Assembly (NCBI GenBank): GCA_015234045.1 | Contig: JADFWU010000028.1 | Location: 1 to 40,204, forward strand | DNA: 40,204 bases | Reading direction: 5' to 3' | DNA from: Magnetococcales bacterium | GTDB taxonomy: Bacteria > Pseudomonadota > Magnetococcia > Magnetococcales > JADFWU01 | Shown here: piece by piece, positions 8,624 through 17,480 of the stretch | Position numbering within the stretch: position 1 is the stretch's first letter | How the letters are laid out: each line of letters begins with the position of its first letter | Translations under genes and position numbers: made by a program | Notes under the pieces: generated by a model | The model's input: the letters and a program-made list of their open reading frames with translations, nothing else | Told to the model about the DNA's origin: nothing | Databases searched by the model: none

Positions 8624-8640
8624 GGACGGTTATACCGTCC
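8624..8640 (+). promoter_or_regulatory. Intercistronic hairpin between adaptor and pump genes
   Basis: A perfect 7-bp stem with a 3-base loop (GGACGGT-TAT-ACCGTCC) lies just after the adaptor stop, in a 221-base gap before the pump gene. No T-tract follows. It may modulate read-through or message stability. Confidence 0.4.
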
Positions 8641-8836
8641 TACTCTCTGAACCACTGCATGATGACTGGCTCTTAACAGACCGGTTATCAAATCTACCGG
8701 ATTTGAAAAAATCCACCCTGAGGGAATGAACCGCTCCAGGATCAGGCAGATTACTGTTTATATCTGCTTTCCAAATGGATTACGGTCGCTGAGCGACTTT
8801 CCCAACTTCAAGCTTGTTCAATATTGGATTTGATCG

Positions 8837-11800
8837 ATGCAATCGAACTCTGACGATTATTCCAAAAAGTTCGAAAACGCGCTGGGCGTTGCGGGCTCAA
8901 TGGCGAACAACTTTATCCATTCGCCACTTTCGCCACTGCTGCTTTTTGCCTGCCTTGCCATGGGGATTATCGGCCTCATCGTAACGCCACGGCAGGAAGA
9001 TCCGCAGATCTCTGTGCCCATGGTGGATATTTTTGTCCACTATCCTGGTGCGTCCAGCGAACAGGTCGCCACACTGGTAACTGATCCCCTCGAACGGATC
9101 ATGTCTGAAATCTCCGGTGTCAAACATGTCTACTCCATGTCCGCCCGTGGTCAGTCCATGGTGACGGTTGAGTTTGATGTGGGCGAAAATATGGAGGATT
9201 CTCTGGTCAAACTCTATGACCGAATTCACTCCAATATGGACAAGGTGCCACCCGGTGTCACCAAACCCATGATCAAGCCAAAAGCGGTGGATGATGTACC
9301 TATCGTCACGCTGACCCTTTGGTCTAACGATGTGGATGATTCGGCATTGCGCACCCTCTCACTGGATGTTTTACAACGCCTTAATGAGGTAAAAAACACC
9401 AGTCAGGGATTTATAGTGGGTGGCCGTTCGGAACAGATTCGTGTTGAAGTCTATCCTGAACGACTCTCCGGCTATGGCATCAGCCTGGATCAGATTGCCA
9501 ATACCATCAAAACAGCCAATAGTGAGCAAGGTGTTGGCAATGTGGAGTCCGGCGGTGTCGGTTTCCAGGTCTATACCGGTGCTTTTTTGAAAAACGCACA
9601 GGATGTCAAACGCTTGGTGGTGGCTACCCGTCAAGGCATGCCCATCTATGTGGGTGATGTGTCCAAAGTGTATGCCGGCCCAGAAGATGCGAAACAGATT
9701 GTCACCTACTACACTGGCCCTGCCTATCAAGAGAATACCCCACCCGCAATTGGAGCATCCGCTGTCACTATCGCGGTTGCCAAACAGATTGGCTCTAACG
9801 GTGTTACCGTGGCCAATGAAGTTCTCGCGCGTGTGGAAGAGCTGAAAGGCCATCTGATTCCCAATAACGTCTTTGTTGCTGTGACCAGAAACTACGGTCA
9901 CACAGCAAATGAGAAAGTAAACGATCTACTGTTCAAACTGTTCATCGCCACGGCTGCGGTGACGGTTTTAGTGTACTGGTTCCTTGGCTTACGTCCCGCC
10001 ATTGTGGTGTTGATCGTCATTCCGGTTGTAATCCTGATGACGGTGTTTGCTGCATGGTTTATGAATTACACCATCGACCGTGTAAGTCTGTTCGCGTTGA
10101 TTTTCTCCATTGGCATCCTTGTGGATGATGCCATCGTTGTTGTGGAGAACATCTATCGACGATGGTTGCTTGAAAATAGTTGCTGCCCACTCACCTCCGT
10201 AGATGCAGTACGTGAAGTAGGCAACCCCACGATTCTAGCCACGCTGACGGTTATCGCCGCCTTGTTGCCCATGGGCTTTGTTAGCGGCATGATGGGCCCG
10301 TACATGGAGCCCATTCCTGCTCTGGGTTCGGTGGCAATGATCTTTTCATTGTTTGCCGCCTTTATCTTCACCCCTTGGTTGGCTCAGTTGATCAAGCCAC
10401 CAATGAAGACCCTGCACATTGCTTCTGAAAAAGAGCACAGCTCCGCAGAACGTTTGGAAAAATTCTATCGTTGGATCATTCCAACCTTGGTCTATAGTCG
10501 TTTCAAGGGCTTTATGTTCCTTGGTATCCTGGTGGTTGCATTTTTCCTCTCATTGTCACTTTTCTACACCACAGATGTGACTGTGAAGATTCTGCCCTTG
10601 GACAATAAAGGCGAATTCAACGTTGTGATCAATATGCCTGAAGGCACTGCACTGCCGCGCACGGCTAATCTGACCCAACGATTGACACAAAAATTGCGTC
10701 AGGAAATTCCTGAAATCATCGCTATGCAGACCTATGTCGGTACCGCCTCACCGTACAACTTCAATGGAATGGTACGTCACTACTATCTGCGTGGTCGTTC
10801 TTGGGAAGCCGATATCCAGGTTCAGTTGGTCCACAAATCCAAGCGTGAAAAGACCAGTCATGATATCGCATTGCTGGCGCGTAAACTGCTCACACCGATT
10901 GCAAAAGCTGAGAATGCCGCTATCCAGGTGGTTGAAATGCCACCAGGACCACCGGTTCTGCAATCCGTTGTAGCAGAGATTACCGGGCCGGATGCGCACA
11001 CTCGGCGTAAAATTGCTGAGGACATGACCGCCTTCTTCCGTCAGGCAGAGTCCATTGTGGATGTGGATAACTATATCCAACAGCCCTATGAAATCTGGCG
11101 CTTTGAAGTGGACACAGAAAAGGCTGTTCGTCGCGGTGTTTCTGTGGATGCCATTAACCGTAACCTCGGTATGGCCATGGGTGGCGCTAAACTGGGTGAT
11201 GTAAAGCGCGGGACCATTCTGGAACCGACCTATATCGTTATTCAGGTTCCACTTGAGATCCGTGCAAAAATCAGTAGCCTGGGCGACCTTCCCATCTCCA
11301 CACCGATGGGTACCACGATTCCGTTGGGTGAACTGGGACGATTCGTCAAGGATTATCAGGATGATTTGATCTTCCATAAAGACTTGCGCCCGGTTGAGTA
11401 TGTCACTGGTGAAGTGGAAGGCGATCTGGATGCGCCGATCTACGGCATGATGGAAGTTCAGGAGATTTTGGACAACTACATCACACCGGATGGCGTCTCC
11501 ATGTCCGGTCATTACATGGGACCGCCTGAAAACTATTCCCAATCCGGCTTTGAATGGAGCGGTGAATGGACGGTGACCTATGAGACCTTCAGAGATATGG
11601 GTATCGCCTTTGGCGTGGCTCTGATCTTGATCTACATGCTGGTTGTTTGGGAGTTTGGTAATTTCATTCTACCTGCGATCATCATGGCACCAATTCCTCT
11701 GACTCTGATCGGTATCGTACCGGGTCACTGGCTGTTTGATGCCAAGTTTACCGCGACTTCCATGATTGGATTTATCGCACTGGCTGGTATTATCGTGCGT

Positions 11801-12796
11801 AACTCCATTCTCCTGGTGGACTTTGCCCAACAGGAGATTCTCAAGGGCGTTAACGTTCTTGAAGCGGTAATCCTATCATGCAAGGCTAGAACCCGGCCTA
11901 TTATCATCACAGCTTTTGCCTTGGTCGCAGGTTCCAGTGTGATCATCACTGACTTTATCTTCCAAGGCATGGCTATCTCACTATTGGCTGGTGTATTGGT
12001 TTCTACCCTATTGACTTTGCTGGTTATTCCATTGGGTTGCATCAGTGCCCAACACGCTTTCCACAGCAATGATCCCGATGGTATACCACCACTGCCAAGC
12101 CCTCAGCAGATGGCTGCAAAACACCGGGAGGATACCTGCGCGCCACAGACTGGCAATGCTGGCTCTGCCCGTGATTTCATTGAGAAGTACAACTCACTCC
12201 CTGAAAAGAAACAGTCAGCCGTCAGCACAAAGGCAGAAAGCAGTAGCGCGCCTTTGGACGAAAATGTTGTGGATGCCGTTATCGTTGAAAATCCACCTGA
12301 AAAAGAAACAACGGACGGCACTGTCGGTACATTGGTAAAACAATCAGCTCCAAAAAAGCAGGTTGCTCCCAAAAAAGCGGTTAAAAAAACGCCCGCAAAA
12401 ACAGCAACCAAAGCGAAAGCCTCTCCTGCTAAAAAACCAGTTACTGAGGCCACCGCCAAGAAAAGCGCAACAAAGAAAACAACTGCAACAGTTGCAACTG
12501 ATGAAAAGGCAACAGGCACAACGGCAAAGACTGAGAAGCCCGCCGCAACAAAAAAGCCAACACCCCGTAAAACCACACGGCGTAAGGCTGCCCCCAAAAC
12601 AGCGGCATCCAAGAGTGCTGATAAAAGCACAAGCACACAAAAAACGGCGACAAAGAAAGCTGCGCCTAAAACTGTGGCAAAAAAGCGCACAACCAAGGCA
12701 CAGACAGCCAAAAATACCGATGCAACAGGCACCAAACGGCGTGGTATTCGGTTGAGAAAACCCGGGAGTGAAACAGAAGACAAATCTACTTCTTAA
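8837..12796 (+). CDS. RND superfamily efflux pump with a lysine-rich, histone H1-like C-terminal tail
   Basis: Inner-membrane proton-driven pump. Residues about 1-1075 form a full RND protein: TM1 (SPLLLFACLAMGIIGLIV), a periplasmic loop, TM2-6 with the proton-relay motif FSIGILVDDAIVVVENIY, a second periplasmic loop, and TM8-12 including IIMAPIPLTLIGIVPG and FIALAGIIVRNSILLVDFA. Related pumps end soon after TM12 at about 1050 aa. Here about 245 further residues follow. Residues about 1172-1312 are almost only Lys, Ala, Thr and Pro, with repeated PKKA, AKKS and TKKA units, ending RRGIRLRKPGS. By RND topology this tail is cytoplasmic and could bind DNA, RNA or acidic lipid head-groups. Start ATG 8837 has no clear Shine-Dalgarno. 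Substrate unknown. Confidence 0.93.
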   Translation: MQSNSDDYSKKFENALGVAGSMANNFIHSPLSPLLLFACLAMGIIGLIVTPRQEDPQISVPMVDIFVHYPGASSEQVATLVTDPLERIMSEISGVKHVYSMSARGQSMVTVEFDVGENMEDSLVKLYDRIHSNMDKVPPGVTKPMIKPKAVDDVPIVTLTLWSNDVDDSALRTLSLDVLQRLNEVKNTSQGFIVGGRSEQIRVEVYPERLSGYGISLDQIANTIKTANSEQGVGNVESGGVGFQVYTGAFLKNAQDVKRLVVATRQGMPIYVGDVSKVYAGPEDAKQIVTYYTGPAYQENTPPAIGASAVTIAVAKQIGSNGVTVANEVLARVEELKGHLIPNNVFVAVTRNYGHTANEKVNDLLFKLFIATAAVTVLVYWFLGLRPAIVVLIVIPVVILMTVFAAWFMNYTIDRVSLFALIFSIGILVDDAIVVVENIYRRWLLENSCCPLTSVDAVREVGNPTILATLTVIAALLPMGFVSGMMGPYMEPIPALGSVAMIFSLFAAFIFTPWLAQLIKPPMKTLHIASEKEHSSAERLEKFYRWIIPTLVYSRFKGFMFLGILVVAFFLSLSLFYTTDVTVKILPLDNKGEFNVVINMPEGTALPRTANLTQRLTQKLRQEIPEIIAMQTYVGTASPYNFNGMVRHYYLRGRSWEADIQVQLVHKSKREKTSHDIALLARKLLTPIAKAENAAIQVVEMPPGPPVLQSVVAEITGPDAHTRRKIAEDMTAFFRQAESIVDVDNYIQQPYEIWRFEVDTEKAVRRGVSVDAINRNLGMAMGGAKLGDVKRGTILEPTYIVIQVPLEIRAKISSLGDLPISTPMGTTIPLGELGRFVKDYQDDLIFHKDLRPVEYVTGEVEGDLDAPIYGMMEVQEILDNYITPDGVSMSGHYMGPPENYSQSGFEWSGEWTVTYETFRDMGIAFGVALILIYMLVVWEFGNFILPAIIMAPIPLTLIGIVPGHWLFDAKFTATSMIGFIALAGIIVRNSILLVDFAQQEILKGVNVLEAVILSCKARTRPIIITAFALVAGSSVIITDFIFQGMAISLLAGVLVSTLLTLLVIPLGCISAQHAFHSNDPDGIPPLPSPQQMAAKHREDTCAPQTGNAGSARDFIEKYNSLPEKKQSAVSTKAESSSAPLDENVVDAVIVENPPEKETTDGTVGTLVKQSAPKKQVAPKKAVKKTPAKTATKAKASPAKKPVTEATAKKSATKKTTATVATDEKATGTTAKTEKPAATKKPTPRKTTRRKAAPKTAASKSADKSTSTQKTATKKAAPKTVAKKRTTKAQTAKNTDATGTKRRGIRLRKPGSETEDKSTS

Positions 12797-12869
12797 GACG
12801 AATACGGTGGATGTCTACACGCCCTGACGCTACTTGGGCCGTCTTCACGTACAGGTCAAGGAGAGCATG

Positions 12870-14483
12870 ATGAGCCGTTTAACTTTGAAACGATCTTTAA
12901 TGACCACGCTTGCTGCGGCGACACTAATTGCTGTGTCAACCGGTCAAGCGTCTGATATGGCCCAAAGCTCTCCGACATGGCAAGACCAGGGGTTCAATGT
13001 TGCCCCTGGTGAGCCTTGGTATGATCAAAATTTCGGTGGCGTTCAATCCGCCAGTCCTGATCGTTATGGAACGCCACAGCCTCCACCACCAATACAGCGT
13101 CATGTTGCACCTAATCCTGGCTTTGTTCCGCCAGGAATGCCTACAGCACCTGGTGAGTCGGCTGACACGCCGGAAAATCCACCATTGGCTGCAATTCCCA
13201 TGGAGCCAACACCTTTCGGTTATCCACCAGCACCGCCTCCAGGATTTCAAGATGCGCCTTCCCATGCAATGGGAAACCCATATCCTCATGCCATGCGACT
13301 ACCTGGTACAAACCATGGTATGACGCAGCAAACCAACCAATGGGACATACCCAATCAAGTACAATATGGTCAAACGGGTCAAAACGGTGTGATACCGGGC
13401 AACCAGATTGATTGGTCACAATCCCCATTGCCCGGTCAAAATGGTATGCCCGACCGTATGAGATCAACACCGGGATATCACGGAACACCTACTCAATCCT
13501 ACGGATTGAGCAATAGGACAGCACCTTCCCATGGCATGACTTACGGTAACTCAGACAATTTCTATCGGCCCCGTCCAAATCAGCAGATGGATTATGGTCA
13601 ATACGGTCGTATGCCTGACCGTATGAATAGAAACCATGCTCTGCCCGGCACTACTCCTTATGGCCGTTTGCCTGATCCTGCCACCAGATACGATGCGCCT
13701 GAACCAATGAATTATGGTCAACCTGGACGTTCTGGGATGCACTATGGCCAGCCTGACATGTCCAATCACGACATGGGTCTGAGTCATTCTGGACACAACT
13801 CAGCGACAATGGACTACGGCAGGTATAATGCCAACCCAAACGCAAACTATGGGATGCCCTCCAATTCCTATCAAAGGCCCGGCAATCAAGGAATGTATGG
13901 CAGACAGGCTGCCAACCCCGGCATGAATTACGGAAGGCCTGACAACAATCACCACATGAATTTTGACATGCCCAGCACACCGCCTGACATGTCTTACACA
14001 ATGCCCGATCCGAATCAAGCCATGAACTACGGCATGCCTTTGCCCAATCGAGGTATGCATTTTGATGTGCCCAATCCCAATCGAGGTATGAACTTTGACG
14101 TACCTGATCCCAGTCGGAACATGCGCTTCGATGTACCTAGTCCCAATCAAGCCATGAACTATGCGCCCCACTTTGATCATCCCGCAGGGTTACTACCAAA
14201 CCTGGGAACAAATGGTGGACCTGCCCCCTACATGTCACAGGGTAATAGTGGTCATCAATCTGGATTCCAGCAGCCATCACAAGGGGATTCCGACTTTTCT
14301 CATTCGGGTTCCAGGCCTTTGATCATGACACCGCCCCCTTTTGGGCATGCCCCAGATAGTGGGGCTGAAATGATAACGCCACCACCGATCTTTGTAACGC
14401 CGAGCATGCCTGACATGCCCGAACAAGCCTCTGAGGCTGATTCAAATAGTGGTGAGCTGGAAACACAAGCAGTATCTGAGTAG
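12870..14483 (+). CDS. Exported Met/Asn/Pro/Tyr/Gly-rich repeat protein
   Basis: Not a family I recognise. 537 aa with a signal peptide (RSLMTTLAAATLIAVSTGQAS). The start is placed at ATG 12870, 6 bases after an AAGGAG box; ATG 12867 is adjacent. The mature protein is low-complexity: a Pro-rich first part, a Met/Tyr/Gly/Asn-rich middle, then an acidic tail with TPPP motifs. From 13923 it carries seven exact-length tandem units of 11 residues, consensus M-x-[FY]-x-x-P-x-x-x-x-x, with an eighth starting at 14154. The composition suggests a disordered or self-assembling extracytoplasmic protein. Regular Met and His could also bind copper. It is the first of six clustered genes for exported proteins that precede the ParA gene. 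Confidence 0.8.
   Translation: MSRLTLKRSLMTTLAAATLIAVSTGQASDMAQSSPTWQDQGFNVAPGEPWYDQNFGGVQSASPDRYGTPQPPPPIQRHVAPNPGFVPPGMPTAPGESADTPENPPLAAIPMEPTPFGYPPAPPPGFQDAPSHAMGNPYPHAMRLPGTNHGMTQQTNQWDIPNQVQYGQTGQNGVIPGNQIDWSQSPLPGQNGMPDRMRSTPGYHGTPTQSYGLSNRTAPSHGMTYGNSDNFYRPRPNQQMDYGQYGRMPDRMNRNHALPGTTPYGRLPDPATRYDAPEPMNYGQPGRSGMHYGQPDMSNHDMGLSHSGHNSATMDYGRYNANPNANYGMPSNSYQRPGNQGMYGRQAANPGMNYGRPDNNHHMNFDMPSTPPDMSYTMPDPNQAMNYGMPLPNRGMHFDVPNPNRGMNFDVPDPSRNMRFDVPSPNQAMNYAPHFDHPAGLLPNLGTNGGPAPYMSQGNSGHQSGFQQPSQGDSDFSHSGSRPLIMTPPPFGHAPDSGAEMITPPPIFVTPSMPDMPEQASEADSNSGELETQAVSE
13923..14153 (+). repeat. Seven in-frame 33-bp tandem repeats
   Basis: ATG codons recur exactly every 33 bases from 13923 to the start of an eighth copy at 14154. 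Each unit codes for 11 residues, such as MNYGMPLPNRG, MHFDVPNPNRG, MNFDVPDPSRN and MRFDVPSPNQA. The units have diverged, so the array is not very recent. The 33-bp period preserves the frame on gain or loss of copies. Confidence 0.9.
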
Positions 14484-14597
14484 AACAGTTGAACGGGTTA
14501 TGATGAGCAAAACAATGCGCTTTTGATCGTGTTACCTGTTATGAATTATACTGCACTCTCTTCTTCTTTCACCTACAGCGACTAACGGTTGATTGCG

Positions 14598-15638
14598 ATG
14601 CGTACCAATCATAGCTTTCTCCCAACGTTCATTTCTGTGCAGCGATATGCCCGGATGGGTATACCTGCCGTTGGACGATTGGTTTTTGCCGAAATGATCG
14701 CTGTTTGCGTGGGCTTTGCTTTGTTCACGAGCGGATCAGTTAACGCAGAACAGAACTGGCAATCGATCAATAATTCCGAAACCTGGAATGCCAAGCAAAG
14801 CAGCCGCACCCCTTCGACAACACCAGAGTGGAAAACGTCCACGACGAAATCCAATCATCGCCAGGACCACTGGAGTTGGTACGACAACCAATACATTCAA
14901 CATCCCGCTGGTTCTCAAGAGAGTTATCAGTCCCCTTTTCAAACACCGCCGAAACGCCCCTGGGGACATGCGCCTCAAACTGAGAAGAATCAGCAATTCT
15001 ATAGCAATACACAACCTTCACCCAATACACAGTCCTTTCAGCCCTATTCGGCACCAGGGTATACAGCACCAGAATATCAAGGCGGCCACCACGCTACGCC
15101 TTTACCCACTTATCCGCAGCAACCAACCAGTCAAATGGGACAGGTCCCAGGATATGGTGGCATCCCTCACCAGACAGCCATAGAACGGGAATCAGCATAC
15201 GGTGCAGCACCTGCCTACGGGGCACCATCTGCCTATGGTGGTGCACCTATTTACGGAGCACCACCTGCTTATGGTGCTGTACCTGCCTACGGTGCACCAC
15301 CTGCTTATGGCGCACCACCTGTTTATGGCACTACGCTCCAGTATCCCCATTCACAAGACTATGGTAGATATCCCTCTTATGTGCCAAGAGCAGAGTATCG
15401 TGATCCACTCTACGCGCGTGGCTATGATGGCTATGCTGGCCCACTTCGGCCATCATATGAGGCGTATTATCATCGCCGGCCAGACTACTATCGTGACTAT
15501 GCTCCTCGGGATGAGTACGATCATCGTTCCAGCCGTGACCGCAGCCCCTGGAGCATGCCGATCCTTGAAGACAGTGGTTTCTTTGACTTATGGCGTGGAC
15601 GTTCACGGACACCCTGGTCTCAACGTAATCCTTGGTGA
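14598..15638 (+). CDS. Exported Tyr/Pro/Ala/Gly-rich protein with AYGAPP repeats
   Basis: No family recognised. About 346 aa with a signal peptide (GRLVFAEMIAVCVGFALFTSGSVNA, likely cut before EQNW). ATG 14598 is preferred; a TTG three codons earlier is in frame. The order is a Gln/Ser/Asn-rich part, a Pro/Gln part, eight tandem six-residue units (AYGAPP type), and a Tyr/Arg/Asp-rich part. It ends in SRTPWSQRNPW. Tyr-Gly-Pro repeats resemble those of sulfur globule envelope and cell-wall-like structural proteins. The ending is shared in style with the 213-aa protein at 16753-17394 (DTPWRANPWGW). The role is probably structural, outside the cytoplasm; this is inference from composition and context. 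Confidence 0.78.
   Translation: MRTNHSFLPTFISVQRYARMGIPAVGRLVFAEMIAVCVGFALFTSGSVNAEQNWQSINNSETWNAKQSSRTPSTTPEWKTSTTKSNHRQDHWSWYDNQYIQHPAGSQESYQSPFQTPPKRPWGHAPQTEKNQQFYSNTQPSPNTQSFQPYSAPGYTAPEYQGGHHATPLPTYPQQPTSQMGQVPGYGGIPHQTAIERESAYGAAPAYGAPSAYGGAPIYGAPPAYGAVPAYGAPPAYGAPPVYGTTLQYPHSQDYGRYPSYVPRAEYRDPLYARGYDGYAGPLRPSYEAYYHRRPDYYRDYAPRDEYDHRSSRDRSPWSMPILEDSGFFDLWRGRSRTPWSQRNPW
15195..15338 (+). repeat. Eight 18-bp in-frame repeats (AYGAPP units)
   Basis: Eight consecutive six-residue units with Tyr-Gly at positions 2-3: AYGAAP, AYGAPS, AYGGAP, IYGAPP, AYGAVP, AYGAPP, AYGAPP and VYGTTL. The codons vary between units (tac/tat, gca/gct), so the repeat has been kept at protein level. Confidence 0.88.
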
Positions 15639-15661
15639 CTTGTGTGAGCGTTGATTCTTAC

Positions 15662-16408
15662 ATGCATAATACTCAAATAGTCTCACACTATCTGACAGGC
15701 TCAACACGTGATATGGGCTGGATCAATAGACCTGTTGCGGTTTTTGAAAACGTATTTTTCGGTGGTGCCAAACCACTTATTCAATTTTTTTTTTCGTCCA
15801 GAATTCTTTTGGTCGGGCTGACATTCTTATGTTTTTTCATGCTTGGAATCAATACAGTATACAGTAAAAATTTCGAGAAATCGTTTTCAGCAGATGTCGT
15901 TCGCAACCATCCGCATCATCCAGAACGGAACTCTTCTGGCCGTATGTTTGTCTCTCCTTCTAAGGTACGTACTGAAGGAATATTGGATGGACACGCCGTG
16001 GTCATCCTTTTCCACACCGATCAAAATAAGGCTTGGATGCTGTTTCCAAAACAGAAGCGATTCACACCGTATCCTGGCAAAGATTTCTCTCGGCCGCCAT
16101 TACCTTATGAGAAAGAGAGCCCGTGTTACACCAATCCAGCCTATCAATGCCATAAACGGGGCAGGATACGTATTGAAGGGCGCTTGGTTGAACATTGGGA
16201 GGTGTTTGTCCTGCATGAAGGTAGAAGAATGCCTCATATGCAGCTTTGGGTTGATCCGAAATTGAAAATCGCCATTCGAGAACATTATGCAGATGGTATG
16301 ACTGTTGAATTGAAAAACTTGCACGAAGGGGCTCAACCCCCCAATATGTTTACTATTCCGGTTGATTATAAGGAACTCCCGTCAGAAAAAGAGGCGGCAA
16401 AGGAATAG
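15662..16408 (+). CDS. Membrane-anchored or exported protein with a LolA/DUF4412-like beta domain
   Basis: A hydrophobic segment (RILLVGLTFLCFFMLGIN) precedes a domain of about 165 aa: FSADVV, then SSGRMFVSPSKVRTEG, AVVILFHTDQNKAWMLFPKQKRFTPY, IRIEGRLVEHWEVFV, MQLWVDPKLKIAIREHYADG and PPNMFTIPVDYKEL. This strand pattern, with K-x-R-x-E followed by a W-x-L-x-P motif, is typical of LolA/LolB-like and DUF4412 periplasmic proteins that hold lipids or hydrophobic chains. The frame runs back to 15632, overlapping the previous gene; ATG 15662 is a compromise and ATG 15713 is possible. It is the only folded-looking protein among the low-complexity exported ones, so it may chaperone them; this is inference. 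Confidence 0.7.
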   Translation: MHNTQIVSHYLTGSTRDMGWINRPVAVFENVFFGGAKPLIQFFFSSRILLVGLTFLCFFMLGINTVYSKNFEKSFSADVVRNHPHHPERNSSGRMFVSPSKVRTEGILDGHAVVILFHTDQNKAWMLFPKQKRFTPYPGKDFSRPPLPYEKESPCYTNPAYQCHKRGRIRIEGRLVEHWEVFVLHEGRRMPHMQLWVDPKLKIAIREHYADGMTVELKNLHEGAQPPNMFTIPVDYKELPSEKEAAKE

Positions 16409-16752
16409 AAGCCGTAATATCCATTCTTGTGGATGATCGGAGATAGGTTAGGCCCAAGATATTAAAGTGAAGGACAAGCAATTTTCAGTTGTGTTTTAGG
16501 AAATTGGCGCGTATATTAGAGTTTCATGATATTAGACAATGCTGATATAGCAGATATTTTCTACTATAAATTTTTGGCAACTTATTGATTTTATGAATTT
16601 AACTAGGTGCCATTATGCATCTAATGCTAATCAAAAAGTGTTCTTTCCTTCTGGATTCGAGGCTTTCCAAGTCGTTCCGAAGGGTGATTCCAGCTCGGTT
16701 AGAAAATGTTTAGACAGCTGGTTGTGATTGGCTCGGTGGAGAGGGTATCGGG
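16409..16752. other. Gap with probable upstream region of the 213-aa gene
   Basis: 344 bases with no credible ORF. The left two-thirds are AT-rich. A possible -35 TTGGCA lies at 16574-16579, but the matching -10 (AATTTA at 16597-16602) is weak. The right end has a good Shine-Dalgarno (GGAGAGG) before ATG 16753. No hairpin followed by a T-run was seen, so termination after the preceding gene is not evident. Confidence 0.4.
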
Positions 16753-17394
16753 ATGATACGGCTTTCACCCCATTTGACTATTGTGGTGGTTGGGCTTCTG
16801 GTAAATTTAGCGATACCACTGTCGTATTCGACAGCTCAAGCAGGGGATGCTGTTGCTGGTAATGCGCTGTCAGGTCAGGAAGCGGCTGACTGGGGACGCC
16901 GGTTTGGGCAGTTTATGCACTCTTTTCAACAACAGATGCAGAGTGCTCAGAAAGATGCCCAGCAAAGTGTCCAACAATCCGGCGCTATTGTACCCAATGT
17001 AGCACCAGCGCTACCTCCTCAAATCACAGCTGTTCCCGAAGTACGTACCAAGCCGGCAACACCGCAAAAGCGGTCATATCCGGTTGATTCGGGTTTTGAT
17101 CCCTGGGGTGCCCGCAACTGGGGCGCACCGTATCTGGGCGTTGATCCTGGTCTATCTCAACTTCAGGATCCGTACTTATGGAGTGCAGATGGCTACCCAC
17201 GGGTTTATTGGCCTGAACACTCCAATGGTTTGTATGATCCTGGTTACCCGTATAATTGGCTCGACCATTCGGGTTACTATACTGGACATGACCCGTTTTA
17301 TGACCGAGGCTACGCACCTTGGGGCAATAATTCTTACGATGCGTATGATGGGTATTCCGACACACCATGGAGAGCAAATCCATGGGGTTGGTGA
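16753..17394 (+). CDS. Exported Tyr/Trp/Asp/Pro-rich protein ending in PWGW
   Basis: 213 aa, with a signal peptide (LTIVVVGLLVNLAIPLSYSTAQA, likely cut before GDAV). A helical Gln/Ser-rich stretch (RFGQFMHSFQQQMQSAQKD) follows, then a Pro/Val linker, then about 110 residues rich in Trp, Tyr, Asp, Pro and Gly (for example DPWGARNWGAPYLGVDPG). It ends DTPWRANPWGW. A GGAGAGG box supports the ATG. A hairpin with a T-run (17417-17452) follows. It has no recognised family. The aromatic-rich composition and position place it with the neighbouring Gly/Asn/Trp proteins as a likely extracytoplasmic structural protein. Confidence 0.8.
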   Translation: MIRLSPHLTIVVVGLLVNLAIPLSYSTAQAGDAVAGNALSGQEAADWGRRFGQFMHSFQQQMQSAQKDAQQSVQQSGAIVPNVAPALPPQITAVPEVRTKPATPQKRSYPVDSGFDPWGARNWGAPYLGVDPGLSQLQDPYLWSADGYPRVYWPEHSNGLYDPGYPYNWLDHSGYYTGHDPFYDRGYAPWGNNSYDAYDGYSDTPWRANPWGW

Positions 17395-17416
17395 CCGGTA
17401 ATAATTTGGTCGGAAC

Positions 17417-17452
17417 CAGGCTCAGTTAAGAAGAGAGCCTGATTAACTTTTT
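17417..17452 (+). terminator. Rho-independent terminator or attenuator
   Basis: A perfect 7-bp stem (CAGGCTC...GAGCCTG, loop 17424-17434) is followed by ATTAACTTTTT. It lies 22 bases after the 213-aa gene and only about 28 bases before the next start codon. Partial termination with read-through to the next gene seems likely. Confidence 0.6.
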
Positions 17453-17480
17453 CCACACCTGTGCTTATTAGGAGGGATTC

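Noticed and set aside
10748-11542. 264-aa minus-strand frame inside the RND gene
   Set aside because: Antisense shadow of a well-supported RND domain; no recognisable motif.
12103-12783. 226-aa minus-strand frame opposite the RND tail
   Set aside because: Its Val/Phe/Ala-rich composition is the mirror of Lys/Ala/Thr codons on the plus strand.
13923-14186. Regular 33-bp repeat looked at as a CRISPR array
   Set aside because: Repeats are directly adjacent without spacers, diverged and in frame within a signal-peptide protein.
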